From positions 1 to 64,000 of the forward strand of contig NZ_JAGGNV010000003.1 in assembly GCF_018614955.1 (NCBI RefSeq): 64,000 nucleotides of DNA, read 5' to 3'. This document shows, one piece after another, positions 10,670-18,657 of this stretch (its first letter is position 1; each line of letters begins with the position of its first letter). The notes beneath the pieces were generated by a model, which saw nothing but the letters and a program-made list of their open reading frames with translations, was not told the origin of the DNA and did no database searches. The stretch comes from Variovorax paradoxus (GTDB taxonomy: Bacteria; Pseudomonadota; Gammaproteobacteria; Burkholderiales; Burkholderiaceae_C). The position numbers and the translations under genes were made by a program.

Positions 10670-11244
10670 TTGAGTTCTACCTTGATGCCGTCCTGTTGCA
10701 CGGTGATGTCACCGATCTCATAAGTCTTGCGGCCAACAGTCAGCTCTTCGGCAGTGAAGGTGCGCAGCGCCTGGCCGTGCAGCATCTCCTCCGCGACCAG
10801 CGCGCCGATCTGCTGCAGGCGCTCGGCATCGCGCCCGCTCACGCCTTGCAGTTCGAGCCGTTCGGCCTTGGGGTGGTCGAGCCGCAGCGCACGCGCCGGC
10901 GCGTCGTACTTGAGCGCGCTGCTGACCGAGACCACGCCTTCGACGGCGGACGGGCGCAGCAGCGGGCTCGCGATGGAGAGCACGGCCGTGATCGCCGCGC
11001 GATTGGCCTTCGCATCGAGGCCCAGCTGCGGATCGCGAAGGCCGACGGCGAAGATCTCGGCATAGCGCTGCTGCACCGGGAAGCGCTTCGCGATCTGGGC
11101 TTGCAGCTCCTCTCGGCTCGCGGTGTACTCGCTGGTGAAGAAGTTGAAGCCGGCGAGCGCCGCGAAAGGCGCCGGCACTGCGGCGGCACCCAGCAGCGCG
11201 CGCAGGAGAACGCGGCGGGAAATGAGGGAAGAGCGGTTGCGCAT
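10666..11244 (-). CDS. DUF1439 (YceB-like) exported protein
   Basis: 192 residues. The N-terminus (SRRVLLRALLGAAAVPAPFAALAG) has a twin-arginine-like motif and hydrophobic core ending in an Ala-x-Ala site, so export to the periplasm, perhaps by Tat, is predicted. The rest matches the DUF1439/YceB fold, related to lipid-binding SMP-like proteins; no catalytic residues are known. It sits 48 bases downstream of the ABC ATPase gene; that gap contains a GGGAGG-CCTCCC hairpin (11268-11284) without a T-tract. Coupled to the downstream phosphodiesterase gene by a 4-base overlap, which hints at a lipid-related role (inference). Confidence 0.85.
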   Translation of the reverse strand: MRNRSSLISRRVLLRALLGAAAVPAPFAALAGFNFFTSEYTASREELQAQIAKRFPVQQRYAEIFAVGLRDPQLGLDAKANRAAITAVLSIASPLLRPSAVEGVVSVSSALKYDAPARALRLDHPKAERLELQGVSGRDAERLQQIGALVAEEMLHGQALRTFTAEELTVGRKTYEIGDITVQQDGIKVELK

Positions 11245-11292
11245 ACCGCTCGGAGCTTGCCACAGGCGGGAGGTTCCTCCTCCCAGAGGCCT

Positions 11293-12060
11293 TCAGTCGT
11301 GAAGCGACGAAAGGAACTGTTTCAATTCCGCCGTCTGCGGATTGCCGAACAGCTCGGCCGGCGGCGCCATCTCGTGCACGCGCCCCTGGTGCATGAAGAT
11401 CACGCGGTCGCTGACCTTGCGTGCGAAGCTCATCTCGTGCGTCACCATCAGGAGCGTCATGCCCTCGTCGGCCAGCGACTCGACCACGCGCAGCACCTCG
11501 CCCACCAGTTCGGGGTCGAGCGCCGAGGTGATCTCGTCGCACAACAGCACCGCCGGCTCCATCGCGAGCGCGCGCGCGATCGCGACGCGCTGTTGCTGGC
11601 CGCCGGAGAGCTGGTCGGGCATGGCGTCGAACTTCTCGGCCAGGCCGACGCGCTCGAGCAGCTTGCGTGCCTGCGATGCGGCTTCCATGCCGCTGCGCTT
11701 CTTGACCAGCGTCGGCGCGAGCATCACGTTCTTGCCGACCGTGAGGTGCGGAAAGAGGTTGAAGCTCTGGAAGATCATGCCCACGTGCTGGCGCAGTTCG
11801 CGCATGGCCATCGCGCTCTCGTGCAGCAGCGGCTTGCCGTCCACCGTGAGCGAGCCGTCCTGGAACACCTCGAGGCCGTTGATGCAGCGCAGGAGCGTGC
11901 TCTTGCCCGAGCCGCTCTTGCCGATGATGGCGATCACCTCGCCGCGCTTGACGTCGAGGTCGATGCCTTTCAGCACCTCGTTGCTGCCGTAGGACTTGCG
12001 CAGCGCGGTGATGCGCACGATGGGCGCCGCGAGGGCAGGAGCTTCAGCGACGAGCGCCAT
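11293..12060 (-). CDS. Polar amino-acid ABC transporter, ATP-binding protein (GlnQ-like)
   Basis: 255-residue ATPase that powers uptake of an amino acid together with the two permeases and binding protein encoded just upstream. Walker [12 protein letters not shown] (47-57), signature [15 protein letters not shown], Walker [14 protein letters not shown] and the switch His in [10 protein letters not shown] are intact. The family's usual length is about 245 residues; the extra N-terminus is short and Ala rich. The ATG at 12060 overlaps the end of the second permease by 17 bases. Confidence 0.95.
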   Translation of the reverse strand: MALVAEAPALAAPIVRITALRKSYGSNEVLKGIDLDVKRGEVIAIIGKSGSGKSTLLRCINGLEVFQDGSLTVDGKPLLHESAMAMRELRQHVGMIFQSFNLFPHLTVGKNVMLAPTLVKKRSGMEAASQARKLLERVGLAEKFDAMPDQLSGGQQQRVAIARALAMEPAVLLCDEITSALDPELVGEVLRVVESLADEGMTLLMVTHEMSFARKVSDRVIFMHQGRVHEMAPPAELFGNPQTAELKQFLSSLHD

Positions 12061-12697
12061 GGATCTTCCTTTCGAGGTTCTTGGCGTACAGGCTCACCGG
12101 GAAGCACAGCACGAAGTAGAGCAGGGCGACGCAGCTGAAGACGACGAAGGGCTTGAAGGTCGCGTTCGAGATCATGCTGCCGGCCTTGGTGAGCTCGACG
12201 AAGCCGATCACCGAGGCCAATGCCGTGCCCTTGATCACCTGCACCAGGAAGCCCACGGTGGGCGCGACCGCGATGCGCGTGGCCTGCGGCAGGATCACGT
12301 GGCGCATCTGCTCTCCGAAGCTCAGCGCGAGACTGCCCGAGGCTTCCCACTGGCCCTTGGGAATGGAGGCCACGCAGCCGCGCCAGATCTCGGTGAGAAA
12401 GGCGCTGGTGTAGAGCGTGAGCGCCACCGCGGCAGCGGTCCAGGCGGAGACCTCGATGCCGAAGAGCGCGATGCCGAAATAGGCCAGGAACAATTGCATC
12501 AGCAGCGGCGTGCCCTGGAACAGCTGCACGTAGAGTCCGATCAACCGCTCGGCGAGGCGTCCGCCCGACAGGCGAGCGAAGAGCAGCACTGCGCCCACGA
12601 AGCCGCCGCCGACAAAAGCAATGAGCGACAGCACCACGGTCCAGCGCAGCGCCAGCAGCAGGTTTCTCAGGATGTCCCAGAGAGAGAACTCGACCAT
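12044..12697 (-). CDS. Polar amino-acid ABC transporter permease (second subunit)
   Basis: 217-residue HisM/GlnP-type permease with about five membrane segments. The EAA-like cytoplasmic loop that contacts the ATPase reads GQWEASGSLALSFGEQMRHV. Starts 7 bases after the first permease stops, so the two are co-translated and likely form a heterodimeric channel. Belongs to the operon 14944-11293. Confidence 0.94.
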   Translation of the reverse strand: MVEFSLWDILRNLLLALRWTVVLSLIAFVGGGFVGAVLLFARLSGGRLAERLIGLYVQLFQGTPLLMQLFLAYFGIALFGIEVSAWTAAAVALTLYTSAFLTEIWRGCVASIPKGQWEASGSLALSFGEQMRHVILPQATRIAVAPTVGFLVQVIKGTALASVIGFVELTKAGSMISNATFKPFVVFSCVALLYFVLCFPVSLYAKNLERKIHGARR

Positions 12698-12704
12698 GAC
12701 TGGC

Positions 12705-13367
12705 TTACCTCCCGAAAAAGAACTTCGGCCCCGCCCAGTTGAGCAGCCGACGCGCGGCGACCGAGAGCGCCAGATAGATCGCCGTCGCGATGATGAAGGC
12801 CTCGAAGGCGCGGAAGTTGCGGCTCTGGATCAGGTTGGCCGCATAGCTCAGCTCTTCGGTCGAGATCTGGCTGCACACGGCCGAGCCCAGCATCACGATG
12901 ATGATCTGGCTCACCATCGCGGGCCATACCTTCTTCAGCGCGGGCGGCAGGACCACGCGCGTGAACACCTGCACCTTGTTGAGCGCCAGGCTCACCGCGG
13001 CCTCGATCTGCCCGCGCGGTGTGGCCTCGATGCCGGCGCGGATGATCTCGGTCGCGTAGGCGCCGAGGTTCATCACCATCGCGATGACCGAGGCGACTTC
13101 GGGCGAGAGTTTGAAGCCGGCCGCCGGCAGGCCGAAGAAGATGAAGAACAACTGCACGATGAAGGGCGTGTTGCGGATCAGCTCCACATAGCTGCCCACG
13201 ATCCAGCGCAGCCAGGCCGGCCCGCTCGCGCGGGCCCAGGCGCAGGCGATGCCGACCGCCATGCCGATCAGCGTGGCGATCAGCGTGAGGCCCAGCGTCC
13301 ACAGGATGCCCCTGACGAGCAGCGGCCATTGGCCGAGCACGGCCCCGAAGTCGAACTCGATGCCCAT
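12705..13367 (-). CDS. Polar amino-acid ABC transporter permease (first subunit)
   Basis: 220-residue inner-membrane permease, paralogous to the next gene. The EAA-like loop is GQIEAAVSLALNKVQVFTRV. FVQLFFIFFGLPAAG and IRNTPFIVQ are typical of the amino-acid His/Glu/Gln/Arg/opine permease family. It begins 12 bases after the binding-protein stop codon. Confidence 0.94.
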   Translation of the reverse strand: MGIEFDFGAVLGQWPLLVRGILWTLGLTLIATLIGMAVGIACAWARASGPAWLRWIVGSYVELIRNTPFIVQLFFIFFGLPAAGFKLSPEVASVIAMVMNLGAYATEIIRAGIEATPRGQIEAAVSLALNKVQVFTRVVLPPALKKVWPAMVSQIIIVMLGSAVCSQISTEELSYAANLIQSRNFRAFEAFIIATAIYLALSVAARRLLNWAGPKFFFGR

Positions 13368-13379
13368 GGCAGTGCGGTG

Positions 13380-14171
13380 TCAGAGGGGGAGATCGCCGGC
13401 TTCTTTGCCGAGGTACTTCTTCGACATCGCGTCGAGCGTGCCATCTTTCTTGGCGGCCGCGATGATCTCGTTGACCTTGGCCTTCAGCGCGTCCTCGCCC
13501 TTGGCGATGCCGACGAAGCAGGGGCTGTCCTTCAGGAGCAGCTTGTATTCGGCGCCGAGCTGCGGGTTCTTCTGCATCATGTTGCCGGCCACCGCGGCGC
13601 TGGTGGCGATGGTTTGCGTCTGCCCCGCCACGAAGGCCGCGATGGTCGCGTTGTTGTCCTCGAAGCGCTTGTAGTCGACGTTGGCGGGCGCCACCTTGGC
13701 GAGCTCCTGGTCTTCCATCGCGCCGCGCGTCACGGCCACCGACTTGCCGCCCATGTCGGCAAAGCTCTTGATGCTCAGGCTCTTCGATGCATAGACGGCC
13801 TGGAAGAAGGGCGCGTAGGCGGCGCTGAAGTCGATCACCTTCTCACGCTCGGCGTTCTTGCCCAGCGTCGAGATCACGAGGTCGGCCTTCTTGGTCTGCA
13901 GGTAGGGAATGCGGTTGGCGCTGGTGACCGGCACCAGCTCGACCTTGACGCCCAGCTTGGCGGCGATCAGCTTGGCCATCTCGACATCGAGGCCCTGCGG
14001 CGCCATGTCGGGGCCGACGAAGCCGTAGGGCGGGTAGTCGGTCGGGATCGCGACCTTGAGCGTCTTGGACTTGAGCACGTTGTCGAGTGCGCTCTGGGCC
14101 TGAGCGGCACCGGCGGCGAGCAGCGCGGCCGACGCGAGGACGAGCGCGAAGTGGCGTTTGGAAATTTTCAT
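13380..14171 (-). CDS. Amino-acid ABC transporter periplasmic substrate-binding protein
   Basis: 263 residues with a Sec signal peptide cleaved after about residue 25 (AGAAQAQ). The mature part is a family 3 binding protein: LKVAIPTDYPPYGFVGPDMAPQG, a GLDVEMAKLIAAKL motif and the ligand segment STLGKNAEREKVIDFS. These are typical of glutamine, glutamate or cystine-type binders; the exact ligand is not readable. The ATG overlaps the GntR gene stop as ATGA (14168-14171), so regulator and binding protein are translationally coupled. Confidence 0.94.
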   Translation of the reverse strand: MKISKRHFALVLASAALLAAGAAQAQSALDNVLKSKTLKVAIPTDYPPYGFVGPDMAPQGLDVEMAKLIAAKLGVKVELVPVTSANRIPYLQTKKADLVISTLGKNAEREKVIDFSAAYAPFFQAVYASKSLSIKSFADMGGKSVAVTRGAMEDQELAKVAPANVDYKRFEDNNATIAAFVAGQTQTIATSAAVAGNMMQKNPQLGAEYKLLLKDSPCFVGIAKGEDALKAKVNEIIAAAKKDGTLDAMSKKYLGKEAGDLPL

Positions 14172-14944
14172 AGCAGGGCTCCTAGGTAAGTCGATGAGTC
14201 GTCGGGTGAAGGTGCGGCGTCGGAGGCCTTGGCTCGGGCGCCTGTACGCAAGAGCTGTGCCTTGGCGGGGGTGCCTTGAAGCGGTGCGAGCGCATCGCGC
14301 AGCTGGGCCAGCGGGTCGGTGGGGTGCTGCACGCGCAGCGCCGACTGCACCGTGCCGATGTGCTCGGTCATCAGCGCCTCGGCGCCGGCGGTGTCGCCGC
14401 GCTCCAGCGCCGCGACGATGCGCACGTGGTCCTCGCAGGACTGCGCCGCGTCGTGCGAGGACTGGTAGAGCATCGCGATCAAGGTGGTGCGCGCGGTGAA
14501 GTCGCGCAGCGTGTCGGCCAAAAGCGAGTTGCCCAGGGACTCGGCCAGGCAGACGTGGAAGTCGCCCAGCAGGTAACTGCGGTTGCCGATGTCGCTGTCC
14601 TTGACGGCGGCCTTCTCGCGCTTCAGATGTGCCTTGAGCGCGCGCAGGGCCTCCTTGTCGATCGGGCCGGCGCTGCGGATCAGGCCCGACTCGATCACGC
14701 GGCGCGCTTCGAAGGCTTCCCGCGCCTCGGCCTGCGAGGGCTCGATCACGAACCAGCCGCGGCGTGCGCTCACGGTCACGATGCCGCGCGCCGCCAGCCG
14801 CGTGAGCGCCTCCCTGACGATGGTGCGGCTGCAGTCGAACAGCATCGCGAGCTGCTGCTCGCCCAGGCGCGAGCCCGGGGCGAGCTTCTGCGCCATTACC
14901 GCTTCAACGATGCGTGCACTGATCTCGGGTGCGGAAATGGCCAT
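14168..14944 (-). CDS. GntR-family transcriptional regulator (FCD/FadR type) leading the ABC operon
   Basis: 258 residues. Winged helix at 10-75 (RIVEAVMAQKLAPGSRLGEQ, CSRTIVREALTRLAARGIV), followed by an all-helical FCD ligand-binding domain with metal-type His residues (SLGDFHVCLAESLGN is the region, HDAAQSCEDHVRIV another). AGGA lies just upstream of the ATG at 14944. A perfect 10-bp inverted repeat stands 6-40 bases before the start codon, implying autoregulation of the whole five-gene operon. The effector is probably the transported amino acid or a relative (inference). Confidence 0.93.
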   Translation of the reverse strand: MAISAPEISARIVEAVMAQKLAPGSRLGEQQLAMLFDCSRTIVREALTRLAARGIVTVSARRGWFVIEPSQAEAREAFEARRVIESGLIRSAGPIDKEALRALKAHLKREKAAVKDSDIGNRSYLLGDFHVCLAESLGNSLLADTLRDFTARTTLIAMLYQSSHDAAQSCEDHVRIVAALERGDTAGAEALMTEHIGTVQSALRVQHPTDPLAQLRDALAPLQGTPAKAQLLRTGARAKASDAAPSPDDSSTYLGALL

Positions 14945-14949
14945 GGTCC

Positions 14950-14984
14950 TGCATACCAGCAGCTTTCATGCCAACTGGTATGCA
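14950..14984. promoter_or_regulatory. Candidate GntR operator, perfect 10-bp inverted repeat
   Basis: TGCATACCAG (14950-14959) and CTGGTATGCA (14975-14984) are exact reverse complements separated by 15 bases. The element lies directly upstream of the GntR gene at the place where its promoter must be, and the half-sites resemble TGGTATnCA boxes of FCD-type GntR regulators. Binding by the adjacent regulator is inferred from position. Confidence 0.7.
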
Positions 14985-15010
14985 AGATCTGTGCACCAAA
15001 CAGGTGTGAT

Positions 15011-15451
15011 TCAGCTGCGCAGACGCGCCTTCAAGGTGATTTCGGGCACGCTGGCGAGCGCCTTGGAAAGCGGACAGCCGGCCTTGGCGCCGGCCGCCAG
15101 TTCCTGGAACTTGGAGTCGTCGATGCCGGGGATGCTGGCCTCGAGCTCGAGCTGGATGCGGTCGATCTTGAAGCCCGCGCCGTCGCGGGCCAGGCGCACC
15201 GCGGCCTTGGTGTCGATCGAGTCGGCCGTGAAGCCCGCGCCCTCGAGCGCGAAGGCCAGCGCCATCGTGAGGCAGCCGGCATGCGCCGCGCCCAGGATTT
15301 CTTCCGGATTGGTGCCGCGCTTGTCGTCCTCGAAGCGGCTCGCGTAGCCGTAGGGGTAGTCCTTGAGCGCGCCGGTCTCGGTGCTGATCTGGCCCTTGCC
15401 GGTCTTGCCGGCGCCTTCCCAGTGAACGCTTGCTTGCTTGTCTGCTGCCAT
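15011..15451 (-). CDS. osmC: OsmC-family peroxiredoxin
   Basis: 146-residue thiol peroxidase that reduces organic hydroperoxides in the cytoplasm. Both catalytic cysteines are present: Cys60 in AAHAGCLTMAL (peroxidatic) and Cys126 in AKAGCPLSKAL (resolving); Arg39 and Glu51 in ASRFEDDKRGTNPEEIL complete the active site. Length is normal. Preceded by a divergent 150-base region shared with an acyl-CoA ligase gene that holds a 7-bp palindrome (15483-15499). Induction by osmotic or stationary-phase stress is typical of the family but no regulator is nearby. Confidence 0.95.
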   Translation of the reverse strand: MAADKQASVHWEGAGKTGKGQISTETGALKDYPYGYASRFEDDKRGTNPEEILGAAHAGCLTMALAFALEGAGFTADSIDTKAAVRLARDGAGFKIDRIQLELEASIPGIDDSKFQELAAGAKAGCPLSKALASVPEITLKARLRS

Positions 15452-15482
15452 GTGTGCTCCTCGGTGGGTGGGTGGAACGAAG

Positions 15483-15499
15483 CTGCCGTTGTACGGCAG
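15483..15499. promoter_or_regulatory. 17-bp palindrome between osmC and the acyl-CoA ligase gene
   Basis: CTGCCGT-TGT-ACGGCAG is a perfect 7-bp inverted repeat with a 3-base centre, located 32 bases before osmC and about 100 bases before the ligase start. No T-tract follows on either strand, so it is more likely an operator than a terminator. The bound protein is unknown. Confidence 0.4.
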
Positions 15500-15601
15500 A
15501 ACGCGCAGGGAGTCACCCATGCGACGCGCTTGGGGCTTCCCCGATGCGGGGCATGCGCCGGGCATCGTAGGCTCGGGCGCTGATTGGAGACTGATCACCG
15601 T

Positions 15602-17302
15602 ATGGACCGCCCGCACTACAAGTTCTGGCCCGAGCGCCTGCCCCGTTCGATCACCGTTCCCGCCACCTCGCTGTGGCACAACCTCGCCACTTCCGGGGCG
15701 CGCTTTCCCGACAAGACGGCCATGGTCTTCTTCGGCCGCGAGACCACTTACCGCGAGCTCGCCGCGCAGGTCGAGCGGCTTGCCGGCACGCTGCATGCGC
15801 TGGGCGTGAAGCGCGGCGACCGCGTGGTCCTCGACATGCAGAACTGCCCGCAGCTGGTGATCGCGCATTTCGCGATCCTGCGCGCCAATGCGGTGGTGGT
15901 GCCGGTCAATCCGATGAACCGCGCCGAGGAGCTGAAGCACTACATCACCGATCCGGATGCCAAGGTTGCCATCACCACCGGCGACCTCGCGCCCGAGCTC
16001 GCCAAGGCCAGCGACGCGCTCGCGCCCAAGGACCGCCTGGCGCACATGATCGTCACCCAGTTCACCGACGCCTTCGATGCCGAGGCGAGCGGCGACGAGG
16101 CGCCGCCGCCGGCCTGGCGCGACTGGCTGCTCGCGCGCCATCCGCTGCCTTCGCTGGCCGACGGCGCCGTCATGGCCTGGACCGATGCGCTCGATGCGGG
16201 ACACGCGCCGCCCGACCATGCGGTCGGCGCCAACGACATGGCCCTGCTGCCCTACACCAGCGGCACCACGGGCCTGCCCAAGGGCTGCATCCACCACCAT
16301 TCGAGCCTGATGCACAACGCCTTCGCGGGCCAGCTCTGGGGCCTGGGCTCGTGCGAGGCGGTGGTGCTGGCCGTGGTGCCGATGTTCCACATCACCGGCG
16401 TGGTGAGCATGATGCACACCACGATCCTGATCGGGGGCACGCTGGTCATCATGCCGCGCTGGGACCGCGAGGTGGCGGGCCGCCTGATCTCGCGCCGCAA
16501 GGTCACGAGCTGGACCAACATCCCGACCATGGTCATCGACCTGATGGCCAGCCCCAACTTCGCGAGCTTCGACCTCGGCAGCCTGACCTACATCGGCGGC
16601 GGCGGAGCCGCGATGCCGCAGGCGGTGGCGCAGCGGCTGCTGGAGCAGTACGGGCTGAAGTACCAGGAGGGCTACGGCCTCACCGAAACCGCGGCCCCCT
16701 CGCACACCAACCCGTTCGAGAACCCCAAGCAGCAGTGCCTGGGCATTCCCTACCTGAGCACCGACGCGCGCGTGGTCGACCCCGACACCTTGAAGGAGAT
16801 GCCGATCGGCGAATCGGGCGAGATCATCATCCACGGCCCCGAGGTGTTCCAGGGCTACTGGAAGCGGCCCGACGCCACGGCCGCGGCCTTCGTCGATTTC
16901 GAGGGCAAGCGCTTCTTCCGCTCCGGCGACATGGGCCGCATGGACGAGGACGGCTACTTCTTCATGACCGATCGCCTCAAGCGCATGATCAACGCCAGCG
17001 GCTTCAAGGTCTGGCCGGCCGAGGTCGAGCTGCTGATGTTCCGCCACCCGGCGATCCAGGAAGCCTGCGTGATCTCGATGAAGGACGACTACCGCGGCGA
17101 ATCGGTCAAGGCCGTGGTGGTGCTGCGCGCCACGCACAAGAACACCACCGAAAAGGACATCATCGACTGGTGCCGCGAGAACATGGCCGTCTACAAGATC
17201 CCGCGCGCGGTGCAGTTCGTCGATGCGCTGCCCAAGAGCGGCAGCGGCAAGGTGATGTGGCGGCTGCTGCAGGAAGCGGAAAGCAAGCCAAGGGTGGCCT
17301 AG
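15602..17302 (+). CDS. AMP-binding long-chain fatty acid--CoA ligase family protein
   Basis: 566-residue adenylate-forming enzyme that activates a carboxylic acid to its acyl-CoA through an acyl-AMP. The P-loop-like motif is LPYTSGTTGLPKGCIHHH; others are YQEGYGLTETAAPS, the hinge SGDMGRMDEDGYFFMTDRLK and the catalytic Lys in PKSGSGKVMWR near the C-terminus. Substrate may be a medium/long-chain or aryl acid. ATG 15602 (MDRPHYKF) is chosen since GGAGA lies 11 bases upstream; an upstream in-frame TTG at 15584 overlaps that site. Its stop shares CTAG (17299-17302) with the convergent RidA gene. Confidence 0.92.
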   Translation: MDRPHYKFWPERLPRSITVPATSLWHNLATSGARFPDKTAMVFFGRETTYRELAAQVERLAGTLHALGVKRGDRVVLDMQNCPQLVIAHFAILRANAVVVPVNPMNRAEELKHYITDPDAKVAITTGDLAPELAKASDALAPKDRLAHMIVTQFTDAFDAEASGDEAPPPAWRDWLLARHPLPSLADGAVMAWTDALDAGHAPPDHAVGANDMALLPYTSGTTGLPKGCIHHHSSLMHNAFAGQLWGLGSCEAVVLAVVPMFHITGVVSMMHTTILIGGTLVIMPRWDREVAGRLISRRKVTSWTNIPTMVIDLMASPNFASFDLGSLTYIGGGGAAMPQAVAQRLLEQYGLKYQEGYGLTETAAPSHTNPFENPKQQCLGIPYLSTDARVVDPDTLKEMPIGESGEIIIHGPEVFQGYWKRPDATAAAFVDFEGKRFFRSGDMGRMDEDGYFFMTDRLKRMINASGFKVWPAEVELLMFRHPAIQEACVISMKDDYRGESVKAVVVLRATHKNTTEKDIIDWCRENMAVYKIPRAVQFVDALPKSGSGKVMWRLLQEAESKPRVA

Positions 17303-17784
17303 TCGCGGATTTCGACTTCGGCTTCGATTTCCACCGGAATGTCGAAGGGCAGCTCGGCCAGTCCGACCGCGCTGCGCGCGTGCGCGCCGACCTCGGGCCC
17401 GTAGAGCGCGAGGATCAGGTCGGAGAAGCCGTTGATCACGGCCGGCATGCGGTCGAAGCCGGGCGCCGCGTTGACCATGCCGAACACGCGCACCCAGGCC
17501 GTGATGCGGTCCAGGTCGCCGAGCGCGCGCTTCAGGCTGCCGAGCATGCCCAGCGCGGTCAGGCGCGCCGCCTCGTAGCCCTCCTCGAGCGTGAGCTCGC
17601 GCCCGACCTTGCCGAGCGGCTCGGCGAGCGAGCCGTCGGCATGCTGCGGTCCGTGGCCCGAGATCAGCGCCCGCCGTCCGACGATGCGCACCCAGGGGAA
17701 GGGCAGCACCGCGCCGGCGGGCATCGCAACGGGCGGCGGGAGGACCAGGCCCAGGGATTTGAGTTTGTTTTCGATGTGCGTCAT
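17299..17784 (-). CDS. RidA (YjgF/YER057c/UK114) family protein
   Basis: 161 residues, longer than canonical RidA (about 128) and typical of the larger subgroup. Family landmarks: ALISGHGPQHADG, EEGYEAARLTALGMLGSLKRAL, ITAWVRVFGMVNAAPGF and SAVGLAELPFDIPVEIEAE at the C-terminus. The Arg that binds the carboxylate of reactive imines in RidA sits in the HARSAVGLAEL segment. Enamine/imine deamination is the family function; the larger subgroup is often uncharacterised. Start overlaps the stop of ypeA as ATGA (17781-17784). Confidence 0.9.
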   Translation of the reverse strand: MTHIENKLKSLGLVLPPPVAMPAGAVLPFPWVRIVGRRALISGHGPQHADGSLAEPLGKVGRELTLEEGYEAARLTALGMLGSLKRALGDLDRITAWVRVFGMVNAAPGFDRMPAVINGFSDLILALYGPEVGAHARSAVGLAELPFDIPVEIEAEVEIRD

Positions 17785-18203
17785 GGGGTGTCGTGAATGA
17801 GTCGTCGTCCGAGGCTGACCACGTCGTCCTGCGTGTACCCGAGCTTGCGGTAGAACGCGATGACCTCGGCATTCGACGAGCGGATCAGCAGGTTGATCTT
17901 GGGGCAACCGCGTTCGATGAGCAACTGTTCCGCTTCCCGCATGAGCGCCCGGCCGATCGACAGCCTGCGATGCTGCGGCGACACCGCGAGGTAGTAGACC
18001 CAGCCGCGGTGGCCGTCGAAGCCGACCATCGCGGAGCCGAGCAGTGCGTCGTTCTCGGTGGCGACCAGAAAGAGCTCGGGCTGCTCGCTCAGCTTGCGCT
18101 GGATGTCGCGGTGCGGATCGTTCCACGGCCGGGTGAGGCCGCAGGTGTGCCAGAGTTCGACGACGCTGTCTTCGTCGGCGGGGCGGAAGGGGCGAATCTT
18201 CAT
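17781..18203 (-). CDS. ypeA: GNAT acetyltransferase YpeA
   Basis: 140-residue GNAT protein matching YpeA: N-terminus MKIRPFRPADEDSVVELWHTCGLTRPWNDP, acetyl-CoA loop VSPQHRRLSIGRALMREAEQ, and C-terminus YRKLGYTQDDVVSLGRRLI. The substrate of YpeA is unknown. Preceded by a 37-base gap after the VOC gene and coupled to the RidA gene by a 4-base overlap. Confidence 0.93.
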   Translation of the reverse strand: MKIRPFRPADEDSVVELWHTCGLTRPWNDPHRDIQRKLSEQPELFLVATENDALLGSAMVGFDGHRGWVYYLAVSPQHRRLSIGRALMREAEQLLIERGCPKINLLIRSSNAEVIAFYRKLGYTQDDVVSLGRRLIHDTP

Positions 18204-18240
18204 TTTTTCGAACGGCGTGGTGATGAAGGTCTGAGGCGCA

Positions 18241-18657
18241 TCACGTGGCGGCGCGTGCGGGCGGCCCCTTGAGTTCGACCACGTTGCCCTCCGGATCGCT
18301 GATGTAGATCGAAGGCCCTTCGCCCTCGGCGCCGTTTCGGGTCGCCAGTACGCCAGCTTCGACCTTGTGGGCTTCGAGGTGGCGGCGGATGGCGGCCTCG
18401 TCGAAGGGCTCGACGCGAAAGCAGAAGTGATCGAGGTTGCGCCCCTCCTTGCCCGGCGCAGCACCGCCGGCGTGGCCGAGTTCGCCGTCCACCGGAACGA
18501 GGTCGAGGAGCGAGCGCCCGGCGCGGAGCTGAACGAGACCGATGGCATCCTGCCGCCGCTCGATCGTGCAGCCGAGCACCTCGCAGTAGAAGCGAAGCAT
18601 CCGGTCGAGATCGATGACGCGCAAGACGAGGTGGTCGATGTCGCGGATATGGATCAT
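18241..18657 (-). CDS. VOC-superfamily (glyoxalase/bleomycin-resistance fold) protein
   Basis: 138 residues, two beta-alpha-beta-beta-beta modules. Metal ligands of the fold are visible: His9 in DIDHLVLRV, His77 in NLDHFCFRV and Glu129 in EGNVVELKG. The annotated relatives are called virulence or VOC family proteins; known VOC enzymes include glyoxalase I, fosfomycin thiol transferases and ring-cleaving dioxygenases, and this gene cannot be placed among them by sight. The start overlaps the AAC gene stop as ATGA (18654-18657). Confidence 0.92.
   Translation of the reverse strand: MIHIRDIDHLVLRVIDLDRMLRFYCEVLGCTIERRQDAIGLVQLRAGRSLLDLVPVDGELGHAGGAAPGKEGRNLDHFCFRVEPFDEAAIRRHLEAHKVEAGVLATRNGAEGEGPSIYISDPEGNVVELKGPPARAAT

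Noticed and set aside
15011..17872. Single 953-codon minus-strand frame joining RidA-region, antisense ligase and OsmC
   Set aside because: Only the last 146 codons match a family (OsmC). The rest is antisense to the ligase and the RidA gene.
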